DNA of 5,201 nucleotides, taken from Hyphomicrobiales bacterium. GTDB taxonomy: Bacteria; Pseudomonadota; Alphaproteobacteria; Rhizobiales; Xanthobacteraceae. Under the pieces are notes generated by a model. That model searched no databases. It saw only the letters and a list, made by a program, of their open reading frames with translations, and was not told the origin of the DNA. Numbering within the stretch: position 1 is the stretch's first letter; each line of letters starts with the position of its first letter. This document shows positions 1 through 5,201 of this stretch, piece after piece. Where the stretch lies: NCBI GenBank assembly GCA_017304505.1, contig JAFKKQ010000183.1, positions 1-5,201 of the forward strand, read 5' to 3'. The position numbers and the translations under genes are program-made.

Positions 1-63
1 CAAGTCGTAGAGGCAAGTCGTAGAGGCAAGTCGTAGAGGCAAGTCGTAGAGGCCAAGTCGTAG
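1..63. repeat. 13-bp tandem repeat (minisatellite), 4 full copies plus a partial
   Basis: The unit CAAGTCGTAGAGG occurs four times without any mismatch at 1-13, 14-26, 27-39 and 40-52. One extra C at 53 is followed by a 10-base partial copy at 54-63. The array touches the window edge, so its true copy number is unknown. It lies about 30 bp beyond the stop codon of the GGDEF-EAL gene and appears intergenic. A 13-bp unit is not a multiple of three, so it does not encode a simple peptide repeat. Perfect identity of the copies points to recent expansion, probably by slipped-strand replication. There are no unique spacers, so it is not a CRISPR array. Confidence 0.9.
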
Positions 64-94
64 CCACGCGCGGGCGCAAAGATCGTCGATTCTA

Positions 95-2605
95 TCAGGC
101 GGCCAGCCGAATCCGCTCGCCGCAGCGCGCCAGAGCAAGGTCGATTTTTTCGCTTGGTTCGGGCCGGCTCAGGAAGAATCCCTGGAATTCCTTGCAGCCT
201 TCCCGGCGCAGGATGCGGAATTGTTCGGCGGTTTCCACGCCTTCGGCGACGACGCCGATCTTGAGGCTCTTGGCCAGGGTGATGATCGCCTGAACGATGG
301 CGAGCGAATCGTCGCTCTTGCCGAGCCCTTCCACGAACGACTGGTCGATCTTGAGCTTGTCGAACGGGAAGCTGCGCAAATAGCTCAGCGACGAATAGCC
401 GGTTCCGAAATCGTCCAGAACGATGCTCACGCCCAATTCGCGGAGCTGGTGCAGCATGGAAATGGTGTTGGCGTTGTTTTCCAACAGCACCGTTTCGGTA
501 ATCTCGATTTCGAGGCGCTTGGCCGGAAGCCCCGTGCTTGACAGGACGTCCACCACGGTCTGGACGATATCGCCGCCGCGGAACTGAATGGCGGAGAGGT
601 TGACCGCGATATTGATGTCGATGGGCCATTTCACGGCCGTGGTGCAGGCTGTGCGCAGGCTCCACTCGCCCAGCGCGGCGATCAGGCCGGTTTCCTCCGC
701 GAGCGGGATGAATTGACCGGGGCGGATCTCGCCGAACTCGGGGTGGAACCATCGGGTCAGGACCTCGAAACTCTTGACCTTGCCCAAATGGTCGACGATC
801 GGCTGGTAATAGACGTCGAGCTTGCCGTTGGAAAGCGCGTGCCGCAGCTCCAGCTCCATCGAGTGCTTGGCTTCGATGTTGGCCCGCATGGCCGGCTCGA
901 AGAACCGATAGGAGCCGCGCCCTTCCGCCTTGGCGCAATACATGGCCATGTCGGCATTGCGCAGCAGAACGTCGGGATCGGCGCCGTCCTGCGGAGCGAC
1001 GGCGATGCCGATGCTTGCATCGATGACGATCTGGTTGTCCTCGATCAGATAAGGCGCGCTGACCGTCGCGATGACCGCACGGGCAATCTCGCCGCTGTCT
1101 TCAGGGCGTCCGACGTCGGCCTGGATGATGGCAAATTCGTCGCCGCCGAGTCGTGCGACCAAATCTTTCGGTGTCAGGCATTTGAGCAGGCGTTCACCGA
1201 CGATCTTGAGCAATTGGTCGCCAACGGGGTGCCCGAGGGAATCGTTCACGCCCTTGAATCCGTCGAGGTCGAGGCAGAACAGGGCGAATTTGGCTTCGGG
1301 TTGCGCGTTATGGAGCGCCTTGTCCAGTTGCTCGCGGAACAGCACGCGGTTGGGCAGGCCGGTGAGTTGATCGTGCTTGGCAATATAAGCGATGCGGGCT
1401 TCGGCGCGGCGGCGCTCGGTGACGTCTTCATGGACGGCAACCCACCCGCCATCGGGCATCGGCTGCCGGGAAATGGCGATCACCCGTCCGTCCGGGAGTT
1501 CCTCGGTGATCCGGGTTGCCTGTGGTGTGGCGCCGAGCGCGATCTCGTTCGACGTTGGTTGCAAGGACGGCGCGAAGGTGCCGTGCTCGAGGCGATAGCT
1601 TGCGATGTCTCGCAGCGGTGTGCCGGGCCTGGTCAGTTCCGGCGGCAGCCCGAACATTCGCGCATAGCGGGCGTTGCAGACGATCAGCCTTCTTCCGGCG
1701 TCGAACATGCACAACCCGTGCGTCATGTTGTTGAGCGCCACGTCGAGCTGGACGATGACGCTTTCGAGCTGGGCCTTTCGCTCCAGCAATTCGACGGCGT
1801 CATCTTTGAACACTTCGACCGCGCGCGCCATATCGCCGACTTCGTCCTGGTCGGAGCCCGACGGCACGTCCTCGATCTGGTCGTGACGCGCCAGCCTGGT
1901 CATGTAGTCGGTGATGCGGGCGAGGCGCGACAGCACGTCCCGCGTCATCGCGAGGCCAAGCGGCCCGATCAAGATGAGTGCGGCGAGGGCGCAAGTCACG
2001 ATCCAGACGATCAGAGCTTGTGCGTTGTCGTGGAGCCGGACCACGGCCGAATTGGCAAGCGCCATTCTGCGGTCGCGATACGTTTGAATGAGGTCTTGGA
2101 TTTCATCCGCGGTTTTTGCATGGAGAGCCGCGTATTCCAGGGCCTTATCCTGCGCGAAATTATAGGCGTAGAACATCACCTCCTGGCCGAGTCCGATGAG
2201 TCGCGGCAGCTTGTGCGCAAATTGCTCCTCGATGGCCTTGGATTCCGGGTCGGCCTGGCGCCCGGCCAGTTCGTCGATCAGCGCCGAGAGTTTCGCCCCG
2301 CTCTCGGTCATCGCGCGCTGGCTGGCGCTCAGGCGCGCCCGGTCCACCTCCGCCGGCGCCGTTTCGACGATCCGGCGGTATTGCTCCAGCATCGTTTGCA
2401 GCCGCGTCGCACTTTCCAGGCCCGGAAAGCCCTGGTGATAGACGCTGCGGGCCGCCGTCTGCGTGACGCGCGCGAAGTGATAAGCTGAAATCGACAGCAC
2501 CGCGACCGCGATTGCGGAGAGCGCGGCCACGCAATAGAGCTTGAACGCGATTCCCACTCGCCGGCGTTCCGTTCCTGCGCGCGCGTATTTGAAGAGTGGC
2601 TTCAT
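95..2605 (-). CDS. Membrane-bound HAMP-PAS-GGDEF-EAL cyclic-di-GMP signalling protein
   Basis: This 836-residue inner-membrane protein probably both makes and degrades the second messenger c-di-GMP. In order it has TM1 (about 20-44), a helical periplasmic region (about 45-196), TM2 (about 197-219), HAMP (about 215-270), PAS (about 285-400), GGDEF (about 405-570) and EAL (about 580-825). The cyclase signature GGDEF is intact at 487-491, but the inhibitory-site Arg of RxxD is Thr (TPKD, 478-481). The phosphodiesterase motif reads EVLTR (614-618). The other EAL catalytic residues are present: N669, E701 and E704 (EITE), D731-D732 (DDFGTGYSS), K752, E788 and Q808. Both activities are therefore plausible, though which dominates cannot be read from sequence. 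The start ATG lies 9 bp after the stop of the upstream solute-binding protein gene, so the two are almost certainly co-transcribed. The ribosome site is weak, which fits translational coupling. The periplasmic region is a likely contact for that exported partner. Confidence 0.95.
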   Translation of the reverse strand: MKPLFKYARAGTERRRVGIAFKLYCVAALSAIAVAVLSISAYHFARVTQTAARSVYHQGFPGLESATRLQTMLEQYRRIVETAPAEVDRARLSASQRAMTESGAKLSALIDELAGRQADPESKAIEEQFAHKLPRLIGLGQEVMFYAYNFAQDKALEYAALHAKTADEIQDLIQTYRDRRMALANSAVVRLHDNAQALIVWIVTCALAALILIGPLGLAMTRDVLSRLARITDYMTRLARHDQIEDVPSGSDQDEVGDMARAVEVFKDDAVELLERKAQLESVIVQLDVALNNMTHGLCMFDAGRRLIVCNARYARMFGLPPELTRPGTPLRDIASYRLEHGTFAPSLQPTSNEIALGATPQATRITEELPDGRVIAISRQPMPDGGWVAVHEDVTERRRAEARIAYIAKHDQLTGLPNRVLFREQLDKALHNAQPEAKFALFCLDLDGFKGVNDSLGHPVGDQLLKIVGERLLKCLTPKDLVARLGGDEFAIIQADVGRPEDSGEIARAVIATVSAPYLIEDNQIVIDASIGIAVAPQDGADPDVLLRNADMAMYCAKAEGRGSYRFFEPAMRANIEAKHSMELELRHALSNGKLDVYYQPIVDHLGKVKSFEVLTRWFHPEFGEIRPGQFIPLAEETGLIAALGEWSLRTACTTAVKWPIDINIAVNLSAIQFRGGDIVQTVVDVLSSTGLPAKRLEIEITETVLLENNANTISMLHQLRELGVSIVLDDFGTGYSSLSYLRSFPFDKLKIDQSFVEGLGKSDDSLAIVQAIITLAKSLKIGVVAEGVETAEQFRILRREGCKEFQGFFLSRPEPSEKIDLALARCGERIRLAA

Positions 2606-2614
2606 TTCAACGTT

Positions 2615-3409
2615 TCATTCCAGAACTTTCGCGGCGATCTGGCGGGTCGCGCTGATCACGCTGAGCATGGCAGGAGTCGGCTCGCCGAGCGAAACAAAGC
2701 TGAGCGTTTGCACGATAGGTTTATCGAGCTCTATGGCGGGAGCGCCGGCACGTTTCACCACTCCCAGTTGAGCGAGGCCAAGCGCTCCCGGCTCCTGAAG
2801 CGAAACCTTGACCACCTGCGAGCCGATCTGCACACGGATGGGATTGGGTGCGGTAACTTTCTCCTTCCCCAGAATCTGCTGCTCGACCGTCGCCTGTACG
2901 CCGCCGCCCTCCCGAACCATGATGAGGCGAATGGGAACATCGTGGCCGCCGACCTCACGCCAGTTGCGCACCTCGCCGAGCAGAATGCGGCGCATGTCGG
3001 CGGTTGTCATCGAGCGGACCGGGTTGCTGGGATGGATTGAAAAGGCCATCGGTATCCGCGCAACCTCGAAGGCCCGAAGCCGATCCAGCGGGGCATTCGG
3101 GCTGATCCTGCGAAGCGCCACTTTTTCCAGCTCAAGCGGACCGGAGATCATCCCGAGGTCCGCTCTGCCTTCGAAAAGGGCCTGAAGGCCAAGGCTGGAT
3201 TTGTTCGGCACGATGATCAGCGTTTGCTGCGACAGCTTCTCGATGTCCCGCTGATAGGGAGCCATGATCTGGCTGTTGAGAGTGGTCGAGCCTTGCAGCG
3301 TCAGGGGATCGGCCGATGCCGGCACGGCCGCGGTTACGGCCTCCCATGCCAGGATTGCCAGGATCGCCAGGAGCGCTGTTGAAATCCGTATGGCCGATCG
3401 CCGCCTCAT
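2615..3409 (-). CDS. Exported PstS-like periplasmic solute-binding protein
   Basis: This 264-residue protein belongs to the PBP-like (PstS-type) substrate-binding family. Residues 1-33 form a Sec signal peptide: Arg-rich start, hydrophobic core from about 9, and a likely cleavage site ASA|DP at 33/34. There is no lipobox cysteine, so the mature protein should be free in the periplasm. Family marks include GSTTL (40-44), ADLGMISGPL (83-92), the HPSNPV segment (126-131), the region around LLGEVRNWREVGGHDVPI (143-160) and the loop REGGG (166-170). The usual phosphate loop R..GSGT has become RE-GGGV, losing the Ser and Thr ligands, so phosphate binding is doubtful. The start is fixed by the signal peptide, as the next Met is at 49. 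A modest AGGCGAG site lies 7 nt upstream. No ABC permease or ATPase gene is in the window. The gene instead leads directly, 9 bp later, into a c-di-GMP enzyme gene, which suggests a sensory rather than transport role. Confidence 0.9.
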   Translation of the reverse strand: MRRRSAIRISTALLAILAILAWEAVTAAVPASADPLTLQGSTTLNSQIMAPYQRDIEKLSQQTLIIVPNKSSLGLQALFEGRADLGMISGPLELEKVALRRISPNAPLDRLRAFEVARIPMAFSIHPSNPVRSMTTADMRRILLGEVRNWREVGGHDVPIRLIMVREGGGVQATVEQQILGKEKVTAPNPIRVQIGSQVVKVSLQEPGALGLAQLGVVKRAGAPAIELDKPIVQTLSFVSLGEPTPAMLSVISATRQIAAKVLE

Positions 3410-3419
3410 GTCGCTGCTC

Positions 3420-3545
3420 GCCTGAGAAAATATGGCGGAACACTACGTGGACGGCTGTTACGGCGAAGTTTTCGGATGTTGAATCACGCACAACAAATGT
3501 CGTCGCCATTAACAAATGGAAAATGGAGTTCTTAGCAATTGACTG
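3420..3545 (-). promoter_or_regulatory. AT-richer leader, probable promoter region of the solute-binding protein/GGDEF-EAL operon
   Basis: The gap between the hairpin after the DUF3597 gene and the solute-binding protein start is clearly richer in A and T than its surroundings. It is the only place the two-gene operon can start independently. The 8-mer AACAAATG occurs twice on the plus strand, at 3492-3499 and 3511-3518, 19 bp apart, which could be a pair of regulator half-sites. I could not assign convincing -35 and -10 boxes: TTGCTA at the distal end has only a poor -10 partner. The call rests on position and base composition. Confidence 0.35.
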
Positions 3546-3549
3546 AGCT

Positions 3550-3588
3550 GGAACACCGGCGCGCCGGCTTTGCCAGCGCGCCGATTCC
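3550..3588 (-). terminator. GC-rich hairpin after the DUF3597 gene, candidate terminator
   Basis: An 8-bp perfect inverted repeat, CGGCGCGC (3557-3564) against GCGCGCCG (3576-3583), continues inward after one mismatch as GGC/GCC around a TTT loop (3569-3571). Outside it, GGAA (3550-3553) can pair with TTCC (3585-3588) across a small internal loop. It begins 7 bp past the DUF3597 stop codon and separates that gene from the next operon, as a terminator would. On the minus strand no clear U-tract follows, so it is not a textbook intrinsic terminator. It may instead act with Rho or protect the 3' end. Confidence 0.55.
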
Positions 3589-3595
3589 GTAGGGC

Positions 3596-3970
3596 TTACT
3601 GCAAATCTGCGGGAACTTTTCCGCCATTGGCGGCAAGCTTCACCATGACCTGCTTGTGCAACCAGATGTTCATGGATGCGGAATCGTTCGTGTCGCCGGA
3701 ATAACCCAGCTCTTTCGCCAGCTCTTTGCGCGCGGAAAAGCTGCTGTCGAGTTTGAGCAATTTCATCAGATCGACGATCGAGCGGCGCCAATCGAGTTTT
3801 TCTTTCGATTCCGCGGCAAGCTTGCTGAGCACGGCCTCCACGTCGACGTTTGACATCGGCGCTCCCGCCGGAGCAGCGCCTGGCGTGGAACCCGACGCGG
3901 CGGTTGCCGATGGTGCGGCGGCCGCGTGGGAACCGAAGATGGCCGACATGATGTTTCCGAAAATGCTCAT
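3596..3970 (-). CDS. DUF3597 family protein, full length
   Basis: This 124-residue protein of unknown function matches the DUF3597 pattern. It has a short N-terminal helix (MSIFGNIMSAIF, 1-12), a flexible Ala/Pro/Gly-rich linker (about 14-39) and a helical core. The core carries LDWRRSIVDLMKLLKLDSS (59-77), RKELAKELGY (81-90) and MNIWLHKQVMVKLA (100-113), and the protein ends in NGGKVPADLQ. As I recall, the family description is five helices with a long flexible loop between helices one and two, which fits. It has no signal peptide, TM segment or catalytic motif, so it is probably cytoplasmic. GGGAG lies 6 nt before the ATG and supports this start. A shorter relative lies 235 bp upstream on the same strand, with a similar upstream element, suggesting both are expressed from paired promoters. 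No biochemical role can be assigned. Confidence 0.92.
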   Translation of the reverse strand: MSIFGNIMSAIFGSHAAAAPSATAASGSTPGAAPAGAPMSNVDVEAVLSKLAAESKEKLDWRRSIVDLMKLLKLDSSFSARKELAKELGYSGDTNDSASMNIWLHKQVMVKLAANGGKVPADLQ

Positions 3971-4019
3971 GGACTGCTCCCGCTATGACGATTCGAGGGT
4001 TAATCCCGCGAAGTGGGTC

Positions 4020-4040
4020 GCGCCGAAGTTGTTTCGGCGC
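4020..4040. other. Perfect palindrome in the DUF3597 gene leader
   Basis: GCGCCGAA (4020-4027) and TTCGGCGC (4033-4040) form an exact 8-bp inverted repeat around a 5-nt centre. It lies between the shared upstream element and the DUF3597 start codon, 50 bp before the ATG. If transcription starts soon after the TAATC box, it would be at the transcription start or in the 5' leader, so it could be an operator or an mRNA hairpin. It is a less likely terminator for the small upstream gene, whose stop codon is about 165 bp away. The leader of the small paralogue has no comparable palindrome. Confidence 0.45.
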
Positions 4041-4047
4041 CGGACAC

Positions 4048-4081
4048 GATTAGGAAGTCGAATTGTGGCGCTTTGTGGCGC
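4048..4081 (-). promoter_or_regulatory. Upstream element A of the DUF3597 gene: direct repeats plus TAATC box
   Basis: On the minus strand, GCGCCACA occurs twice as exact direct half-sites separated by AA (a 10-bp period) within 4061-4081. ATT follows, then 8 bases and a TAATC box at 4048-4052. The arrangement closely matches the element before the small paralogue (4531-4564), where 19 of 21 bases across the half-site block are the same and the TAATC box sits at the same distance. The matching CCTAAT hexamer is a weak -10 (4 of 6). Half-sites in the -35 position on one DNA face resemble sites of activators that contact RNA polymerase. The binding protein is unknown. Confidence 0.45.
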
Positions 4082-4134
4082 AGCGTGCCGTTCACGGATC
4101 GGGCTCGCACCGCCGCAAATGCGAAAACAACTCT

Positions 4135-4152
4135 CGCCCCGCGCCAGGGGTT
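4135..4152 (-). terminator. Weak GC hairpin downstream of the small DUF3597-like gene
   Basis: CCCC (4137-4140) and GGGG (4147-4150) can pair around a 6-nt loop, with a possible G-T pair outside. On the minus strand a few T-rich bases (TTGTTTTC) follow about 6 nt later. It is about 50 bp beyond the stop codon of the small gene and before the next promoter element, the expected place for transcription to end. The stem has only four pairs, so this is tentative. Confidence 0.2.
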
Positions 4153-4204
4153 GGCTCCCAAGCGCGTAGCCCGCGCGATGCGACGCTCCAGATCGTTGCC
4201 CGCC

Positions 4205-4417
4205 TTATTGCAGATCGTCGGGAACCCTGCCGCCTTTGGCGGCGAGTTTCCGCGCCCAGGCATCCGTCGATGCCCGATCGCCGGCCTCGCCGGCTGGGGC
4301 CGGCTCCTTGCGCGGCGCGACGCTGTCCTTGGCGTCATTCAACGGCACTGCAGCGAGCGGGGCAGGTTTCGTGCCGGATGGAAAGATAGCCGACCTGATG
4401 TTTCCGAAAATGCTCAT
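4205..4417 (-). CDS. Short DUF3597-like protein lacking the helical core
   Basis: This 70-residue protein is a paralogue of the 124-residue DUF3597 protein downstream. It starts MSIFGNIRSAIF (MSIFGNIMSAIF in the neighbour) and ends KLAAKGGRVPDDLQ (KLAANGGKVPADLQ). The W of the neighbour's NIW (103) also seems kept as W54. Between these ends is a Pro/Ala/charged linker (about 13-48). The central helices with the LDWRRS...LLKLDSS and RKELAKELGY motifs are missing. The reading frame is intact and has a good ribosome site (AAGAGG, 5 nt before ATG). At DNA level 4389-4419 matches 3942-3972, across the start codon, at 30 of 31 positions. It is either a functional mini-protein that keeps the N-terminal helix and C-terminal tail, perhaps competing with its relative, or a remnant of an in-frame deletion. 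Conserved ends and promoter argue for function. There is no signal peptide or TM segment. Confidence 0.75.
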   Translation of the reverse strand: MSIFGNIRSAIFPSGTKPAPLAAVPLNDAKDSVAPRKEPAPAGEAGDRASTDAWARKLAAKGGRVPDDLQ

Positions 4418-4530
4418 GGTGGCCTCTTCTGGGGTGGCCTCCTGAGCCGTGCTCCCTTGTGCGGTTGCGCGCGAGGCATACCGCGGCTTGGAGCGCGGCT
4501 GGGATTCGACGGAACGTCCGCAACGAGTCG

Positions 4531-4570
4531 GATTACAGTGCGTAATTGTGGTGCTTTATGGCGCCGTCAA
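4531..4570 (-). promoter_or_regulatory. Upstream element B of the small DUF3597-like gene: direct repeats plus TAATC box
   Basis: On the minus strand the element reads GCGCCATA, AA, GCACCACA, ATT (4544-4564), a degenerate version of the two 8-bp half-sites found before the full-length DUF3597 gene. Eight bases later comes TAATC (4531-4535). The overlapping TGTAAT hexamer matches the TATAAT consensus at 5 of 6 positions, better than in copy A. A TTGACG hexamer (4565-4570) lies directly before the half-sites, but with a 17-base spacer its own -10 would be the poor AATTAC. The element begins only a few bases after the ccmG stop codon, where no terminator hairpin is visible, so read-through from ccmG is also possible. 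Confidence 0.45.
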
Positions 4571-4574
4571 GGTT

Positions 4575-5186
4575 TTATCGGGCCGGTGATGGTTGTCCGG
4601 CGGCGAGGGCCTTCTCGAACTGCGGCTTGAGCGTCGACTGAATGTTTTCCGCAGTGATCGGCCCGATCAGTTTGTAGGCGATACGCCCGTCGCGGCCCAC
4701 CACAAACGTTTCCGGTACGCCGTACACGCCCCAGTCGATCGCAGCACGGCCGTTCACGTCGGCGCCGACGGCAGCGAACGGATTGCCGTAGCGTCCGATG
4801 AAACGGCGCGCGTTATCCGGGCGGTCCTTGTAGTTGATGCCGAGGATACGGATGCGCTTGTCGTCTGCGAGCTTCATGAGTAGCGGTGCTTCGTCATGGC
4901 AGGGCACGCACCACGAGGCCCAGACATTGACCAGAGAGACCGCGCCTTTGAAATCCGCGGCGGCGATGCCGGGGACCGGCGTGCCGTCGCGAACGAGGCC
5001 CTCGACGGGAGGTAGCGGCGTGTTCGGCACCGGCCGGCCGATCAGGACGGAGGGGAGGTTGGACGGATCGCCGGCGCCCAGCCGGTACAGGAATAGCGCG
5101 GCCAGCGCGAGAAACACGGCGAGCGGCAACAGCACGATCAGCCGCCGTCGTTTCACCGGGGCGGAACGGTCCAGTTCGGCGCTCAT
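4575..5186 (-). CDS. ccmG: CcmG/DsbE-type thiol:disulfide interchange protein for cytochrome c maturation
   Basis: This 203-residue protein has one N-terminal membrane anchor (about 14-35, after KRRR) and a periplasmic thioredoxin domain. The CcmG hallmarks are all present: the segment LPSVLIGRPVPNTPLP (44-59), the active site WCVPC (92-96, C93 and C96) followed by HDEAP, and GVPETF (156-161) containing the cis-proline P158. In this family the reduced protein passes electrons, usually from CcdA or DsbD, to apocytochrome c or CcmH so that haem can be attached. Length is normal. The start is supported by GAGAGG just upstream and by the ATGA overlap with a possible ccmD end, the usual gene order in this group. 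The stop at 4575 is followed closely by the promoter-like element of the next gene. In Bradyrhizobium the corresponding gene is also called cycY. Confidence 0.95.
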   Translation of the reverse strand: MSAELDRSAPVKRRRLIVLLPLAVFLALAALFLYRLGAGDPSNLPSVLIGRPVPNTPLPPVEGLVRDGTPVPGIAAADFKGAVSLVNVWASWCVPCHDEAPLLMKLADDKRIRILGINYKDRPDNARRFIGRYGNPFAAVGADVNGRAAIDWGVYGVPETFVVGRDGRIAYKLIGPITAENIQSTLKPQFEKALAAGQPSPAR

Positions 5187-5201
5187 GCCGTCCTCTCGAT
5201 G
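5183..5201 (-). CDS. Possible C-terminal end of ccmD (partial)
   Basis: In one minus-strand frame the right edge reads I-E-R-T-A followed by TGA (5183-5185), which overlaps the ccmG start as ATGA. In related bacteria the small haem-exporter subunit gene ccmD sits directly before ccmG, often with such an overlap, and its product ends in a charged tail. Only five codons are visible, so the identity rests on gene order, not on sequence similarity. Confidence 0.35.

Noticed and set aside
1..63. CRISPR array
   Set aside because: Repeats are 13 bp and directly adjacent with no spacers.
713..2488. Long plus-strand open frame of 591 codons
   Set aside because: It lies wholly antisense to the GGDEF-EAL gene, whose domains are unmistakable. 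Its translation shows no recognisable domain and is the usual by-product of GC-rich codon use.
2606..2614. Separate promoter between the solute-binding protein and GGDEF-EAL genes
   Set aside because: The gap is only 9 bp, which indicates co-transcription. No promoter boxes were recognised there.
2615..3409. Naming the solute-binding protein pstS
   Set aside because: The phosphate ligands in the loop are missing, the protein is shorter than typical PstS, and no pstCAB or phoU genes are nearby.
3132..3791. Minus-strand open frame of 219 codons overlapping the solute-binding protein and DUF3597 genes
   Set aside because: It is a different frame through two well-supported genes and the hairpin between them, with no family similarity of its own.
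4229..4243. Inverted repeat GCCGCC-TTT-GGCGGC near the 3' end of the small gene, with a similar one at 3621-3633
   Set aside because: Both fall in codons for the conserved A-A-x-G-G residues. The symmetry is explained by Ala (GCC) and Gly (GGC) codons, and no T-tract follows.
4013..4630. Plus-strand open frame of 205 codons across the small DUF3597-like gene
   Set aside because: It runs antisense through two promoter regions, the 70-residue gene and the end of ccmG. The residue composition is Arg/Ala-rich with no motif.

Overview
The window looks like the chromosome of a GC-rich alphaproteobacterium, most likely of the Bradyrhizobium/Rhodopseudomonas group. The evidence is the DUF3597 proteins, the style of the PAS-GGDEF-EAL protein (its 'ALNNMTHGLCMFD' PAS entry is typical of that group) and a CcmG with a possible CcmD tail just upstream. 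This placement is inferred from sequence style, not from a database search. All recognisable genes lie on the minus strand, so transcription runs from right to left.

Right to left, the window starts with the last codons of a possible ccmD, overlapping by ATGA the start of ccmG (4575-5186). CcmG is the membrane-anchored periplasmic thioredoxin that reduces apocytochrome c or its partner for cytochrome c maturation. Next come two related small genes. The first is a 70-residue protein (4205-4417) that keeps only the two ends of DUF3597. The second is a full-length 124-residue DUF3597 protein (3596-3970). Each is preceded by the same upstream element, two 8-bp direct half-sites on a 10-bp period followed at fixed spacing by a TAATC box. 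This suggests that gene and promoter were duplicated together and that the promoter stayed under selection.

After a strong GC-rich hairpin (3550-3588) and an AT-richer leader comes a two-gene operon. It encodes an exported PstS-like solute-binding protein (2615-3409) and, 9 bp later, an 836-residue two-TM membrane protein with HAMP, PAS, GGDEF and EAL domains (95-2605). No ABC permease or ATPase gene is present in the window. The pairing therefore suggests a periplasmic ligand sensor that controls cyclic-di-GMP turnover, analogous in layout to NspS-MbaA of Vibrio cholerae. The solute-binding protein lacks the Ser and Thr of the usual phosphate loop, so its ligand may not be phosphate.

The left edge (1-63) holds a 13-bp tandem repeat of four exact copies plus a partial fifth, in the region just downstream of the GGDEF-EAL gene. 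It may continue beyond the window. No tRNA, rRNA, CRISPR array or insertion sequence was seen. No non-coding stretch exceeds 300 bp.
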